Source of the DNA: Pseudofrankia coriaricola
GTDB taxonomy: Bacteria > Actinomycetota > Actinomycetes > Frankiales > Frankiaceae
Direction of reading: 5' to 3'
Assembly (NCBI RefSeq): GCF_001854805.1
Contig: NZ_MBLO01000114.1
Location: 62,001-126,000 of the forward strand
Length of the DNA stretch: 64,000 nucleotides
The position numbers and the translations under genes are program-made. Below the pieces are notes generated by a model. It was not told the origin of the DNA. It did no database searches and was given only the letters and a program-made list of their open reading frames with translations. Below, piece by piece: positions 34,928-45,325 of this stretch (positions are counted from its first letter, which is position 1; every line of letters starts with the position of its first letter).

Positions 34928-35982
34928 CGGTGCTGGTCAGGGCCGACGGGGAGCCGGCGGAGCTGGGCAGGGCTCACGGGGCGGCACTCGCGGGCCGGCT
35001 GCGGTCGTTCATCGACGACGACGCCTGCCGGCTTGGCCGGCTGCTCCCCGAGCCGGTGACGGTCGACGGCCTGCGCCCGACGATCGCCCGGTACCGCGCC
35101 CAGATCGAGCGCGCCACACCGCGGCTCGCCGAGGAGGTCGCCGGGCTCGCGGCCGGCGCCGGCCTGGACGAGGACGAGGCCTGGCTGCTCCAGCTTCGAC
35201 GCGAGATCCTCGGCTACACCAAGATCCCCACCTCGGGAGACTGCACCACCTACGCGCGGGACGCCGGCCCTCTGCTCGCCCAGACCCCTCTGCTCGCCCA
35301 GACCCCTCTGCTCGCCCAGACCGTCGACCTCAACGGCGGCCTGGACGACCAGATCGCCGTGCTCGACCTCGCCTCGCCGATCGGCCGCTCGCTCGTGCTG
35401 AGCTTCGGGGGCCTGCTCGGATACCTCGGCCTCAACAGCCGCGGCCTCGCCGTCGGGCTCAACCTCGTCCTCGGCGGCGACTGGCGGGCAGGCCTGCCCC
35501 CGTACCTGGCGATCCGGCACCTTCTCGACACGGCGGCGAGCGTCGAGGAAGCACTCGACGTCCTGGGCGGTCTGCGGCTGGCTAGCTCGCGGTCGCTGAC
35601 CCTCTGCGATGCCACCCAGGCCGTCTGTGTGGAGATCCTCGGAGACGAGCAGCGGACCATGCGGGCGCCACAGACCGTGCACACCAACCACTTCCTGCAC
35701 CCGGACCTCGCCGCCCACGACGAGATCAACGTGTTCGCCCGCAACTCCTCCGTCCGCCGGCTCGAGGCGGCCAGGGCGGCGCTCGCGAGCGCGGGGACGG
35801 AGCCCGAGGAGCACCTGGCGCTGCTGTCCGCACCGCCGATCCGAGTACCGGACAGCCGCGACATCCGGCGCGAGCGCACGGTCGCGGCGGCGGTCCTGCT
35901 GCCGGGGCTTGGCGAACTACGCCTTCGGCCCGGTGACCCCGCGCTGTCCACGACCGAGACATTCCGGCTGGAGCGGCGGTAG
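34924..35982 (+). CDS. C45-type Ntn hydrolase (acyl-CoA:6-APA acyltransferase/IAT family)
   Basis: 352 residues. The predicted autocatalytic nucleophile is Cys107 in TSGDCTTYARDAGPLLAQT, at the normal depth for C45 proenzymes, followed by LNGGLDDQIAVLDL and the GLLGYLGLNSRGLAVGLNLV strand region. Such enzymes hydrolyse or transfer acyl groups on amines. Here it may remove the GNAT-installed acyl group (the amidase step of triacsin biosynthesis is done by an unrelated hydrolase, as I recall) or transfer the product acyl. The hexapeptide PLLAQT is triplicated right after the nucleophile by an 18-bp tandem repeat. Last gene of the cluster. Confidence 0.85.
   Translation: MTVLVRADGEPAELGRAHGAALAGRLRSFIDDDACRLGRLLPEPVTVDGLRPTIARYRAQIERATPRLAEEVAGLAAGAGLDEDEAWLLQLRREILGYTKIPTSGDCTTYARDAGPLLAQTPLLAQTPLLAQTVDLNGGLDDQIAVLDLASPIGRSLVLSFGGLLGYLGLNSRGLAVGLNLVLGGDWRAGLPPYLAIRHLLDTAASVEEALDVLGGLRLASSRSLTLCDATQAVCVEILGDEQRTMRAPQTVHTNHFLHPDLAAHDEINVFARNSSVRRLEAARAALASAGTEPEEHLALLSAPPIRVPDSRDIRRERTVAAAVLLPGLGELRLRPGDPALSTTETFRLERR
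35269..35322 (+). repeat. Three perfect 18-bp tandem repeats in the Ntn hydrolase gene
   Basis: CCTCTGCTCGCCCAGACC occurs at 35269, 35287 and 35305 without mismatch, coding PLLAQT three times. Family members normally have one such strand (GPLLxQ) after the nucleophilic Cys, so two copies are an in-frame expansion. Confidence 0.95.
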
Positions 35983-36085
35983 GGGCGGCGCCCCGGCACT
36001 CCTCCGGCGCGTCCGGCGCGTCCGGAGGGGTCGCGGACCGTGGCCGACGCGGCCTCGGGCGCGTCCGCGTACGGGTGGGGCGCGG

Positions 36086-36541
36086 TCAGGTCGAGCGGGG
36101 GGCCAGGCGGATGACCGGGAGTTCGCGGTCGGTCTTCTGCTGGTATTGGGCGAAGCGGGGGGAGTTGGCGGTGATCCGCTGCCACGCGTCATCACGCGCC
36201 CCGCCGTGGAGCTGCTCGGCGGTCACGGCCACCTTGCGGCCGGCCGTCTCGATCTGGACCTCGTCCGGGTGCGCGGCGAGGTTGTAGTACCAGGCCGGGT
36301 TGCGGGGCGCGCCAGCGGCCGACGCCACGATCAGCCAGCTGCCCTCGTCGCCGGGGAAACAGGCGACCGGGGTCTCGCGCGCGGTTCCGGTCCTGCGACC
36401 GACGGTGGTCAGGACCAGGGCGTCGGATCCGCCCGCCTGGCCGCCCTTGCGGATCCTCTTCGCCATCAGTTTGTTCGGCAGGTTGACCCACTTGCCGGGC
36501 TGCCGGGCGCCGCGGGTGCCGTTCTGCGTGTCGAAGCTCAT
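36086..36541 (-). CDS. DDN-like F420H2-dependent nitroreductase/quinone reductase
   Basis: 151-residue deazaflavin-dependent oxidoreductase: KLMAKRIRKGGQAGGSDALVLTTVGRRTGTARETPVACF in order, then GAPRNPAWYYNLAAHPDEVQIE, both hallmarks of the DDN family. The ATG at 36541 has GGAGG seven bases upstream. These enzymes reduce quinones or nitro compounds with F420H2. It is convergent with the biosynthetic cluster, and its orientation suggests it is not part of that cluster; a role in redox defence is possible. Confidence 0.9.
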   Translation of the reverse strand: MSFDTQNGTRGARQPGKWVNLPNKLMAKRIRKGGQAGGSDALVLTTVGRRTGTARETPVACFPGDEGSWLIVASAAGAPRNPAWYYNLAAHPDEVQIETAGRKVAVTAEQLHGGARDDAWQRITANSPRFAQYQQKTDRELPVIRLAPRST

Positions 36542-36601
36542 CTGACTACCTCCACAGGGCCTGTGTCGTCCTGACAAGACCTGTGCCCATCATCACGCGA
36601 T

Positions 36602-37225
36602 TCACCGCGCGGCTGTTCGGTGACCTAGGGGATGGCGCGTCGACGGGGCGGGAATGCCCAGCGCGCCGCACGCGGCGGCGAGTGTCGCGGCGCGGACGGC
36701 GGTCGGGTCGTCGTCCGGGTCGGCGTGGACAAGCCCGGCCCAGATGGCGCCGACGGCGGCCCGGGCCCTGGCCCGGGCCGCCGTGTCCGGCTCGGCCTGG
36801 CCGGACAGCAGCTGCAGTATCCGCCGGGACAGGTCGGCATGCTCGGCGGTCGCGGGGCGGTGGGTGACGGACGGGTCCTGGGTGAGGACACGGATCAGGT
36901 CCAGGTCCGCGCCGGCGATGTCGACGTAGGCGGCGAGCAGCGCGCGGCGGGCGGAGGGGGCGGCGCTCAGTGGCGTCCCGGTGACCAGCGCGCGCATCTG
37001 CTCGACGAAGGGGGCGGCCAGCGCCTTCAGCAGGTCGTCCTTGGTACGGAAGTGGTAGTACAGGGCGGCCTTGGTGAACCCGAGCCGCTCGGCGAGCTCG
37101 CGGGTCGTGGTGGCCGCGAAGCCCTGGGAGACGAACAGCTCCCGCGCCGTGCTGAGGATCTGCTCTCGGGTGCCCGCCGGCGGGGTCACGCCGCCCGTCA
37201 GAGCCGTGGCGGCAGTGCTGGCCAT
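36602..37225 (-). CDS. TetR-family repressor of the adjacent MMPL gene
   Basis: 207 residues with N-terminal HTH (TREQILSTARELFVSQGFAATTTRELAERLGFTKAALYYHFRTKDDLL in order) and a C-terminal dimer/ligand domain. The ATG at 37225 has GAGGAGAAA seven bases upstream; the open frame continues upstream but is not conserved. Divergent from an MMPL transporter, with AT-richer DNA and repeated half-sites between them, a standard repressor-exporter pair. Confidence 0.92.
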   Translation of the reverse strand: MASTAATALTGGVTPPAGTREQILSTARELFVSQGFAATTTRELAERLGFTKAALYYHFRTKDDLLKALAAPFVEQMRALVTGTPLSAAPSARRALLAAYVDIAGADLDLIRVLTQDPSVTHRPATAEHADLSRRILQLLSGQAEPDTAARARARAAVGAIWAGLVHADPDDDPTAVRAATLAAACGALGIPAPSTRHPLGHRTAAR

Positions 37226-37315
37226 ACGGGCTTTCTCCTCATCGCAGTGTCCGTCGCCCGGATCATTCGGGCCGGGACGGGGGGCTTGATTGTAGGCGTT
37301 GACATCCTCACATTC

Positions 37316-37384
37316 ACTTGACGTGCGCCCGGTCGGACGTCCAGCGCACCTCCGTGGACGCACGGAATCTACTTGACGGGCGCC
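37316..37384. promoter_or_regulatory. Direct repeats between TetR and MMPL genes
   Basis: ACTTGACGTGCGCC at 37316-37329 and ACTTGACGGGCGCC at 37371-37384 differ at one base and each contains a TTGACG hexamer. They may be duplicated -35/operator sites read by the TetR protein. Which promoter they serve cannot be told. Confidence 0.5.
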
Positions 37385-37514
37385 TAGTAAGTCCCTTGTC
37401 GGGCGACAGGTATGCTGCCTTCCGTTGGCGCGGTCGGTTCGACCGCTTCGCGACCCGGGACCGGCAGCCGGCCAGGCACGGCCGGACCTCCCGAGCTCGG
37501 AAAAGGAGCCGCAC

Positions 37515-39674
37515 ATGTTCGCCGCGCTCGGCCGATTCGTGGTGCGTCGCCGGTGGTGGGTGATCGCCGCGTGGGTCGTGGCGGCGGTCGCGATCGTGGC
37601 GAGCGCGCCGAAGCTGAAGTCGACCAGCGACGAGGCGTCCTTCCTGCCGAGCCACTACGAGTCGATCCAGGCGCAGAACGTGCAGCAGGAGGCGTTCCCG
37701 CAGGCGGCGACACCGGCGGCGATCGTGGTGCTCGAACGCGCCGACGGCGCGGCGCTGACCGCGGCCGACTCGGCGAAGGTGGCCGAGATCGGCGCGGCGC
37801 TGACGGCGGCCAAGGTGCCGAACGTGACCGCGGTCCAGACCGGTAAGCCGTCCCCGAACAAGTTGATCCAGACGATCGGCGTGCAGATGACCGAGCTCTC
37901 CGGCGCGAACGACAAGCGCCAGAGCGACGCGGCCAAGGTCCTGCGCGCAGACCTTCAGGACAAGCTGGCGGGCACCGGGCTGAAGGGCGGCATCACCGGC
38001 ACCGCCGCGCAGGCGCTCGACTCGGAGAAGTCCGGCAACCGGGCCGAGGCGATCATCGGCGTGGCCACGATCGGCCTGATCATCATCCTGCTGCTGGTGA
38101 TCTTCCGTAGCCCGATCATCGCGCTGCTGCCGATCGTGACCATCGGCCTGGTCTCGCAGATCGCGACCGGGTTCATCGGCTGGGCCAACGAGGCGTTCAA
38201 CCTCAAGACCGACAGCTCCGTGACGTCGCTGCTGATCGTGGTGCTTTTCGGCGTCGGTACGGACTACATCCTGTTCCTGATGTTCCGCTACCGGGAACGC
38301 CTACGCGCAGGCGAGGACCCGAAGACGGCGATGATCGCCGCCGTCACCCGGGTGGGCGAGGCGATCACCTCGGCCGCCGGCGCCGTCATCATCGCCTTCC
38401 TGATCCTCAGCCTGTCCACGCTCGGGCTGTTCAAGTCGCTCGGCCCGGCGTTGGCCATCGCCGTAGCGGTCACCCTGCTCGCCGGGCTCACGCTCATCCC
38501 GGCCATCGTGTCCCTGCTGGGAACCCGCGTGTTCTGGCCGTCGAAGAGCTGGCGGCGCGAGCCGACCGGTGCCCGCTTCGCCGCGATCGGCACCGCGATG
38601 GGCCGCCACCCCGGCCGGTTCGCCCTCGCCTCGGGCGGCGTCCTCGTGGCGCTGTCCATCGCCGCGCTCGGTTTCCACCCGAACTTCGACCTCAGCGGCG
38701 GCTCCACCACGAGTGACGCGGAGTCCAGCGTCTACAGCAACGAGCTCCTCAAGGGCCTGCCGGCGGGCGCCACCGAGCCCACCCAGATCTACCTGCGCTC
38801 CACCGGGCACACGGCCCTGACCGACACCGAGACCGCCGCCTACCACGACGCGCTGGCCAAGGTCGGCGGCGTCGGCCAGGTCGCCCCCGCCGAGCTGTCC
38901 CCGGACAGGACCGTCGCGTACTACCAGGTCACGCTCGCCGACAAGCCCGAGTCGAGCACGGCGATCGACACCGTCGACGGCCCGCTGCGCTCCACCGCCC
39001 ACACCGCGGCACCGCCCGGCACCACCGCAATCGTCGGCGGCATCACCGCCGTCTATGTCGACATCCAGAAGGCCGTCAACCACGACTACACGGTCGTCTT
39101 CCCCATCGCCGCCGTTCTGATCATGCTGATACTCGGCCTGTTGCTGCGCAGCGTCGTCGCCCCGCTGTACCTGATGCTCTCCGTCGGGCTCGGCTTCGCC
39201 GCGACCCTGGGCGCCACGGTGCTGATCTTCCAGAACGCCGGCGGGGAGCCCGGCCTGATCTTCATGCTGCCGATCATCATGTACCTGTTCGTCGTCGCCC
39301 TCGGCACCGACTACAACATCCTGATGATCGCCCGGCTTCGAGAGGAGGCCCGCGAGGGCCGCAACCCCCGCGAGGCCGCCGCGATGTCGCTGCGCCACAC
39401 CGGCCCCACGGTCGCCGCGGCCGGAGTCATCCTGGCCGGGACGTTCGCCTCGCTGATGCTCGCCGGCAACTCCACCCTCACCCAGATGGGATTCGCGATC
39501 TCCTTCGGCATCGCCGTCGCGGCCTTCGTCATGGCGATGTTCTTCACCCCGTCGCTGACAGCGCTCATCGGCCACGCCGCCTGGTGGCCCGGCCACGCCG
39601 ACGCTGGCCCGCCCGCCGAGGGCGGCACCGTCGAGATCCCTCACCAGGGCTCGCATCGGCGAACCCGCGTCTGA
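37515..39674 (+). CDS. MMPL/RND-family transporter
   Basis: 719 residues: two similar halves, each with one helix, a large exported domain and a five-helix bundle. The MMPL box with Asp-Tyr is seen twice (FGVGTDYILFLMFRYRERL and LGTDYNILMIARLREE). The start MFAALGRFVVRRRWWVIAAW has AAAGGAG upstream. Substrates of actinobacterial MMPLs are lipids or small lipophilic metabolites. It is controlled by the divergent TetR. It lies 1.5 kb from the N-N cluster and could export its product, but the direct evidence is only proximity. Confidence 0.93.
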   Translation: MFAALGRFVVRRRWWVIAAWVVAAVAIVASAPKLKSTSDEASFLPSHYESIQAQNVQQEAFPQAATPAAIVVLERADGAALTAADSAKVAEIGAALTAAKVPNVTAVQTGKPSPNKLIQTIGVQMTELSGANDKRQSDAAKVLRADLQDKLAGTGLKGGITGTAAQALDSEKSGNRAEAIIGVATIGLIIILLLVIFRSPIIALLPIVTIGLVSQIATGFIGWANEAFNLKTDSSVTSLLIVVLFGVGTDYILFLMFRYRERLRAGEDPKTAMIAAVTRVGEAITSAAGAVIIAFLILSLSTLGLFKSLGPALAIAVAVTLLAGLTLIPAIVSLLGTRVFWPSKSWRREPTGARFAAIGTAMGRHPGRFALASGGVLVALSIAALGFHPNFDLSGGSTTSDAESSVYSNELLKGLPAGATEPTQIYLRSTGHTALTDTETAAYHDALAKVGGVGQVAPAELSPDRTVAYYQVTLADKPESSTAIDTVDGPLRSTAHTAAPPGTTAIVGGITAVYVDIQKAVNHDYTVVFPIAAVLIMLILGLLLRSVVAPLYLMLSVGLGFAATLGATVLIFQNAGGEPGLIFMLPIIMYLFVVALGTDYNILMIARLREEAREGRNPREAAAMSLRHTGPTVAAAGVILAGTFASLMLAGNSTLTQMGFAISFGIAVAAFVMAMFFTPSLTALIGHAAWWPGHADAGPPAEGGTVEIPHQGSHRRTRV

Positions 39675-39759
39675 TCCCGGCGCCCGCCGGATGACCTGAT
39701 CAGCCGTGGTGCACCTACGCATCATGACTGATCAGGTCGGCGGCGCGTTCGGCGGTAGC

Positions 39760-40296
39760 TCAGGCGTCGAGCTCAGGCTCAGGCCGGTCGGTCCTCGGTG
39801 GCTGGGCGGGCGCGCGGCGGATGATCGCCTGGAGCTGCCCGCGCAGCGCCGGGTCGCAGTGCGCGTCGACCGTCCGGTTCAGTGAGACGCCGCCCGCCCA
39901 GAGAACCTGGAGGATCTCCATCAGCGGGCCGATCTGCCCACTCAGGTCGTAGGTCGTGTCGTCCTCGGCCAGGGTGAACAGCGCCGGAACGAGCCCGTTG
40001 ACCAGCGCGCTGCGGGCCCAGTCGATCTGGATGGCGTGCGTGGACGGATCGACGAGCACCACGATCTTTCCGGCGTCTAAGCTCGCCCTGCGGCTCTCGC
40101 CGGCGAGCAGCCTGGCCGCCGTGTCGAACGCGAAGCCCGATCCCGTGACGTGCAGACTGACCCTGACCTCCGGATGGCCGCCGGCACCCGTGCCCGTCTC
40201 GGTCAGGCCGGTCACCAGGGCGAGCGCCAGCGCCCCCCGCCGATCGGTGATCGTGGACCCGGTGGTCGCCTGCGTCTGGGGAGAGCGCCCGGACAT
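39760..40296 (-). CDS. Hypothetical protein
   Basis: 178 residues; no family recognised. It contains RRGALALALVTGLTETG, VRVSLHVTGSGFAFDTAARLL, an Asp-rich strand AGKIVVLVDPSTHAIQIDWARSALVNGLVPALFTLAEDD, and a C-terminal Cys/Arg region. ATG 40296 is favoured over ATG 40302 because AGGAG then lies seven bases upstream. Mixed alpha/beta, soluble, no signal peptide. High third-position GC supports a real gene. Confidence 0.7.
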   Translation of the reverse strand: MSGRSPQTQATTGSTITDRRGALALALVTGLTETGTGAGGHPEVRVSLHVTGSGFAFDTAARLLAGESRRASLDAGKIVVLVDPSTHAIQIDWARSALVNGLVPALFTLAEDDTTYDLSGQIGPLMEILQVLWAGGVSLNRTVDAHCDPALRGQLQAIIRRAPAQPPRTDRPEPELDA

Positions 40297-40665
40297 CAGC
40301 ATGCTCCTGTCTCGGAATTGCGTGTCGTCGGCAGGGACCACAGCTCCGCCGAGTCCGGGGTGACCTCTCACCCGCTCCCGTGCGCTCTGCCCACCGTGCC
40401 TGACGACCGCCCGAAGGCTGGAATCGTATCTGTTCGGTTCGTCACAGGCCTTCTTTGCACACCGGCGCTCTCGGTGCTCCGGTTGTGATCATCCGGCCTC
40501 CTGTGGGCGGTGCCTCAGCCCGACGGTCCCAGCCGTACCGGCTACCAGACTCACACGTACCCGAGTACCAGTCAGCCGCGGGCGGCAATACCAGTCTCAC
40601 GCAGCACTCGGTACCAGTTCACCGCACATGACGGTTGGACCGCTACGGGGGCGCGTCTCCGTAGC

Positions 40666-40990
40666 TCAGTAGCGGACGGCGCTCTGCAGCAAGGGTGGAT
40701 ACACCGTGGAGGTCTCGCCGTCGACGGTGGTGCCGGCGAACTGCAGCATCGCCCGCTGCGCGCCGTGCATGGGTGCCGGGTAGTCCCGGGTAGTCCAGGT
40801 CGGGGGCCGAGACCTCGTCCAGCAGGCGGAGGTGGTCCGGGCCGAGCCGCACTTCCAGGCCGGTGAGGTTGGTCTCGAGGTGGTCCACGCGCCTGGCGCC
40901 GAGGATGCTCCCGTGCGAGCTGGAATGATCTCGGAAGTGGTCGATGACATCGAAGCGCGAGCCGGGTGTCCCGCGGTAGGCCAATCCGCG
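40666..40990 (-). pseudogene. Aldo/keto reductase C-terminal remnant with tandem-duplication frameshift
   Basis: On the minus strand, SRFDVIDHFRDHSSSHGSILGARRVDHLETNLTG then LRLLDEVSAPDLDYP is the C-terminal end of an aldo/keto reductase (Ile-Gly-Ala-Arg cofactor motif). A 10-base direct duplication CGGGTAGTCC at 40777-40796 shifts the frame. Removing one copy restores DYPAPMHGAQRAMLQFAGTT and the natural end PLLQSAVRY. The N-terminal barrel is missing, so the gene is dead. Confidence 0.75.
40777..40796. repeat. 10-bp tandem duplication breaking the AKR remnant
   Basis: Two adjacent copies of CGGGTAGTCC. The copy number change of +1 (10 bases) produces the frameshift described for the overlapping pseudogene. 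Confidence 0.9.
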
Positions 40991-40997
40991 CGGCGCC

Positions 40998-41627
40998 TTG
41001 CCTAATCCTCTCGACTTCGCCCGGATCAGGCTTGCCTCGCGGCTGGAGGCCCCGGCCGGGCGGTGGTCGCGCACCACGGCCGGGCTTCCCGCCATCGCGA
41101 CCAGCGACGCCGATATCGACCTGCTTGACGCCGTGGCGCGGATGCTGCGGCTGCTCGACCACCCCGCGGACGCGTCCGTGCTCGCCCCGCTGACCGAGCG
41201 GGAGATCCTCTGGCGGCTGCTCACCGGCCCGCACGGCGCCGTGATCCGCCAGGCCGGCCTGACCGACAGCAGCCTGTCCCACGTCAGCCGGGCGATCCGG
41301 TGGATCCGCGACAACTATGCCGAGCCCGCGCGGATCCCCGACCTCGCCCGGCTGGCCGGGATGAGCCCGTCCGCGTTCCACCGGCACTTCCGCGAGGTCA
41401 CCACGATGAGCCCGCTGCAGTTCCAGAAACGCATCCGCCTCCAGGAGGCCCGCTCCCTGCTGCTCTCCCGCGCGGGCGACGTCGCCGGCGTGGGACATCT
41501 CGTCGGCTACGACAGCCCCACCCAGTTCAGCCGCGAGTACCGCCGCCTGTTCGGCGCCCCACCGGGCCAGGACGCCGCGCGCCTGCGCGCGGACACCCAC
41601 CCGGGCGGCACTCGACACCTGCCCTGA
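40998..41627 (+). pseudogene. AraC-family regulator, N-terminally truncated
   Basis: Up to 209 residues. The C-terminal AraC double HTH is complete (AIRWIRDNYAEPARIPDLARLAGMSPSAFHRHFREVTTMSPLQFQKRIRLQEARSLLL in order, then VGYDSPTQFSREYRRLFGAPP). It is preceded by the end of an AraC_N cupin-type domain (VLAPLTEREILWRLLTGPHG). About 100 residues of the N-terminal sensor domain are absent, and the only start is a TTG without ribosome site. It abuts the AKR remnant head to head, as if a deletion joined the 5' ends of two divergent genes. A short functional DNA-binding protein cannot be excluded. Confidence 0.65.
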
Positions 41628-42066
41628 CCCGCTCGTGTACCTGCCGTGACCTGCTCCTGTCCGCTCCGCCACCTCGGCCACCCCGCGCGGGAGCCCGCCG
41701 GTTGACACGCCGTTTTTCGACGAACGCCACCGGCTCGTAACGACGGTGGCGGAGAGTCGGGTAGCTCCGTGGCCGGATGGCCCCGCGGACGGAAGGAGGT
41801 GTGCCGGATGAGGATGAGGATGAGGCAGGACCGTCGCGTGGACGTGCGCCGCCATGTCCACCGGCATGCCTGGACCCGCGGGCGGATCGCGCACGGCGCC
41901 TGACGCCGACGACGCCGACGACCAGACCTCCGGTCGGCCCCGTTCCGGGTGCCGCCTCGTCATGCCGCGTCCGGTGCCAGCCCACCAGTCCCTCTTGCGT
42001 GCCCGGCGGCACGCGATCCCCGCCCTTCCGAACTTTCTGGACCCTCCGAACCTTCCGAGGCTTCCG
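41628..42066. other. 440-base intergenic stretch upstream of the Rieske gene
   Basis: No supported gene. It holds short simple repeats (ATGAGG units at 41810-41828 and GACGCC/GACGAC units near 41905-41925) and the probable ribosome site CGAGG before 42067. Promoter elements were not recognised. Confidence 0.5.
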
Positions 42067-43137
42067 ATGGCTGACGCACCCGCCGCGCTCGCCGCTCCGG
42101 TGACGCTTCCCACTGACTGCTCCTTCGACCCGGACGACTGGGCGATCCTCGCCCGGCAGTGGTATCCGGTCGCGCTGTCCCGCGAGGTCCGCGACCAGCC
42201 GGTCGCGGCTCGCCTGCTCGACGAGCGGCTCGTCGTGTACCGGGCCGGCGACGCGGTCGTCGTCGCCCGCGACCTGTGCCCCCACCGCGGCGTCCCGCTG
42301 ACCCTGGGCAACGGCGACGGCGAGACCATCGCCTGCGCCTACCACGGCCTGCGGTTCGGTCCCGCCGGCGCCTGCGTCGCGATACCCGCGCACCCGCAGG
42401 CGAAGATCCCGGCCCGGATGACCCTGACGACCTACCCCGCCGTCGAGCGGTACGGGCTGGTCTGGACCTGCCTACGCCCAGATCCGGACCCGGCCCCAGG
42501 CGGACCGCCGGCGGCGGTCATCCCGCGGATGCCGCACTGGGATGACCCCGGATACCAGCGGGTGACCTGCCCGCCCTTCGACGTGGCCGCGTTCGCCGGC
42601 CGGCAGATGGAAGGCTTCTTCGACGTCGCGCACTTCGCCTTCGTACACACCGCCACCTTTGCCGACCCGGACAACGCCCAGGTCCCCGAGTACTCGCCCA
42701 CCCCGACCGAACACGGCTTCGTCGCCGACTACTGGAGCACCGTCGCCAACTACCCCCGCGGCGGCCGGCAAGGTGACCCCGGATTTCGCTGGCTGCGCCA
42801 CTTCGAGGCCCACCTGCCGTTCACCGGCACGCTCGTCGTGCACTTCCCGAACGACGGCCGCCTTGTGATCATGAACGCCGCGTCGCCCGTCTCCGCCCGG
42901 CGAACCAGGATGTTCGCGCCGATCGCGAAGAACGTCGATACCGACCAGCCCGACGAGGAGATCTACGACTTCAACCTGCGGATCTTCGAGGAAGACCGGG
43001 CCATCGTCGAAGCCCAGCGGCCCGAAAACCTCCCGCTCGACCCCCGCATCGAGGTCAACATCGCCGCCGACCGCAGCTCCGTCGCCTACCGACGCGGCCT
43101 GCGCGCCCTCGGTCTGAGCCACTTCTTCACCGCCTGA
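42067..43137 (+). CDS. Rieske non-haem iron oxygenase, alpha-subunit type
   Basis: 356 residues. The Rieske [2Fe-2S] ligands are Cys71-x-His73 (CPHRG) and Cys90-x-x-His93 (CAYHG). The mononuclear iron site is Asp186, His189, His194 (FFDVAHFAFVH). The size and single-subunit form resemble VanA or oxygenase-demethylase-type enzymes that need a separate reductase; none is adjacent. The ATG at 42067 follows GAGG. The stop is 18 bases before a nucleoside deaminase gene, so both are probably co-transcribed, which hints at an N-heterocyclic or purine-like substrate (inference). Confidence 0.92.
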   Translation: MADAPAALAAPVTLPTDCSFDPDDWAILARQWYPVALSREVRDQPVAARLLDERLVVYRAGDAVVVARDLCPHRGVPLTLGNGDGETIACAYHGLRFGPAGACVAIPAHPQAKIPARMTLTTYPAVERYGLVWTCLRPDPDPAPGGPPAAVIPRMPHWDDPGYQRVTCPPFDVAAFAGRQMEGFFDVAHFAFVHTATFADPDNAQVPEYSPTPTEHGFVADYWSTVANYPRGGRQGDPGFRWLRHFEAHLPFTGTLVVHFPNDGRLVIMNAASPVSARRTRMFAPIAKNVDTDQPDEEIYDFNLRIFEEDRAIVEAQRPENLPLDPRIEVNIAADRSSVAYRRGLRALGLSHFFTA

Positions 43138-43155
43138 ACAGGAAGCCCAGCCCTG

Positions 43156-45225
<2,070 letters not shown>

Positions 45226-45325
45226 TCACCGACTCTGGCGTCAGCCGCGGCGCCCGGGGAGTGCCTGGCTTTCCAGGTAACGGCGGTACCTCCTTCCGGC
45301 CGTCGGGCGCGCCTACCGTGGAGGC

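Noticed and set aside
36602-39674. TetR and MMPL genes as integral parts of the N-N cluster
   Set aside because: They are separated by a convergent DDN reductase gene and form a self-contained divergent pair. An export role is possible but unsupported by sequence.
40650-40700. tRNA D-arm-like sequence (GTAGCTCAGTAGCGG)
   Set aside because: The bases are the end of the AKR remnant on the other strand; no T-arm or CCA-side stem follows.
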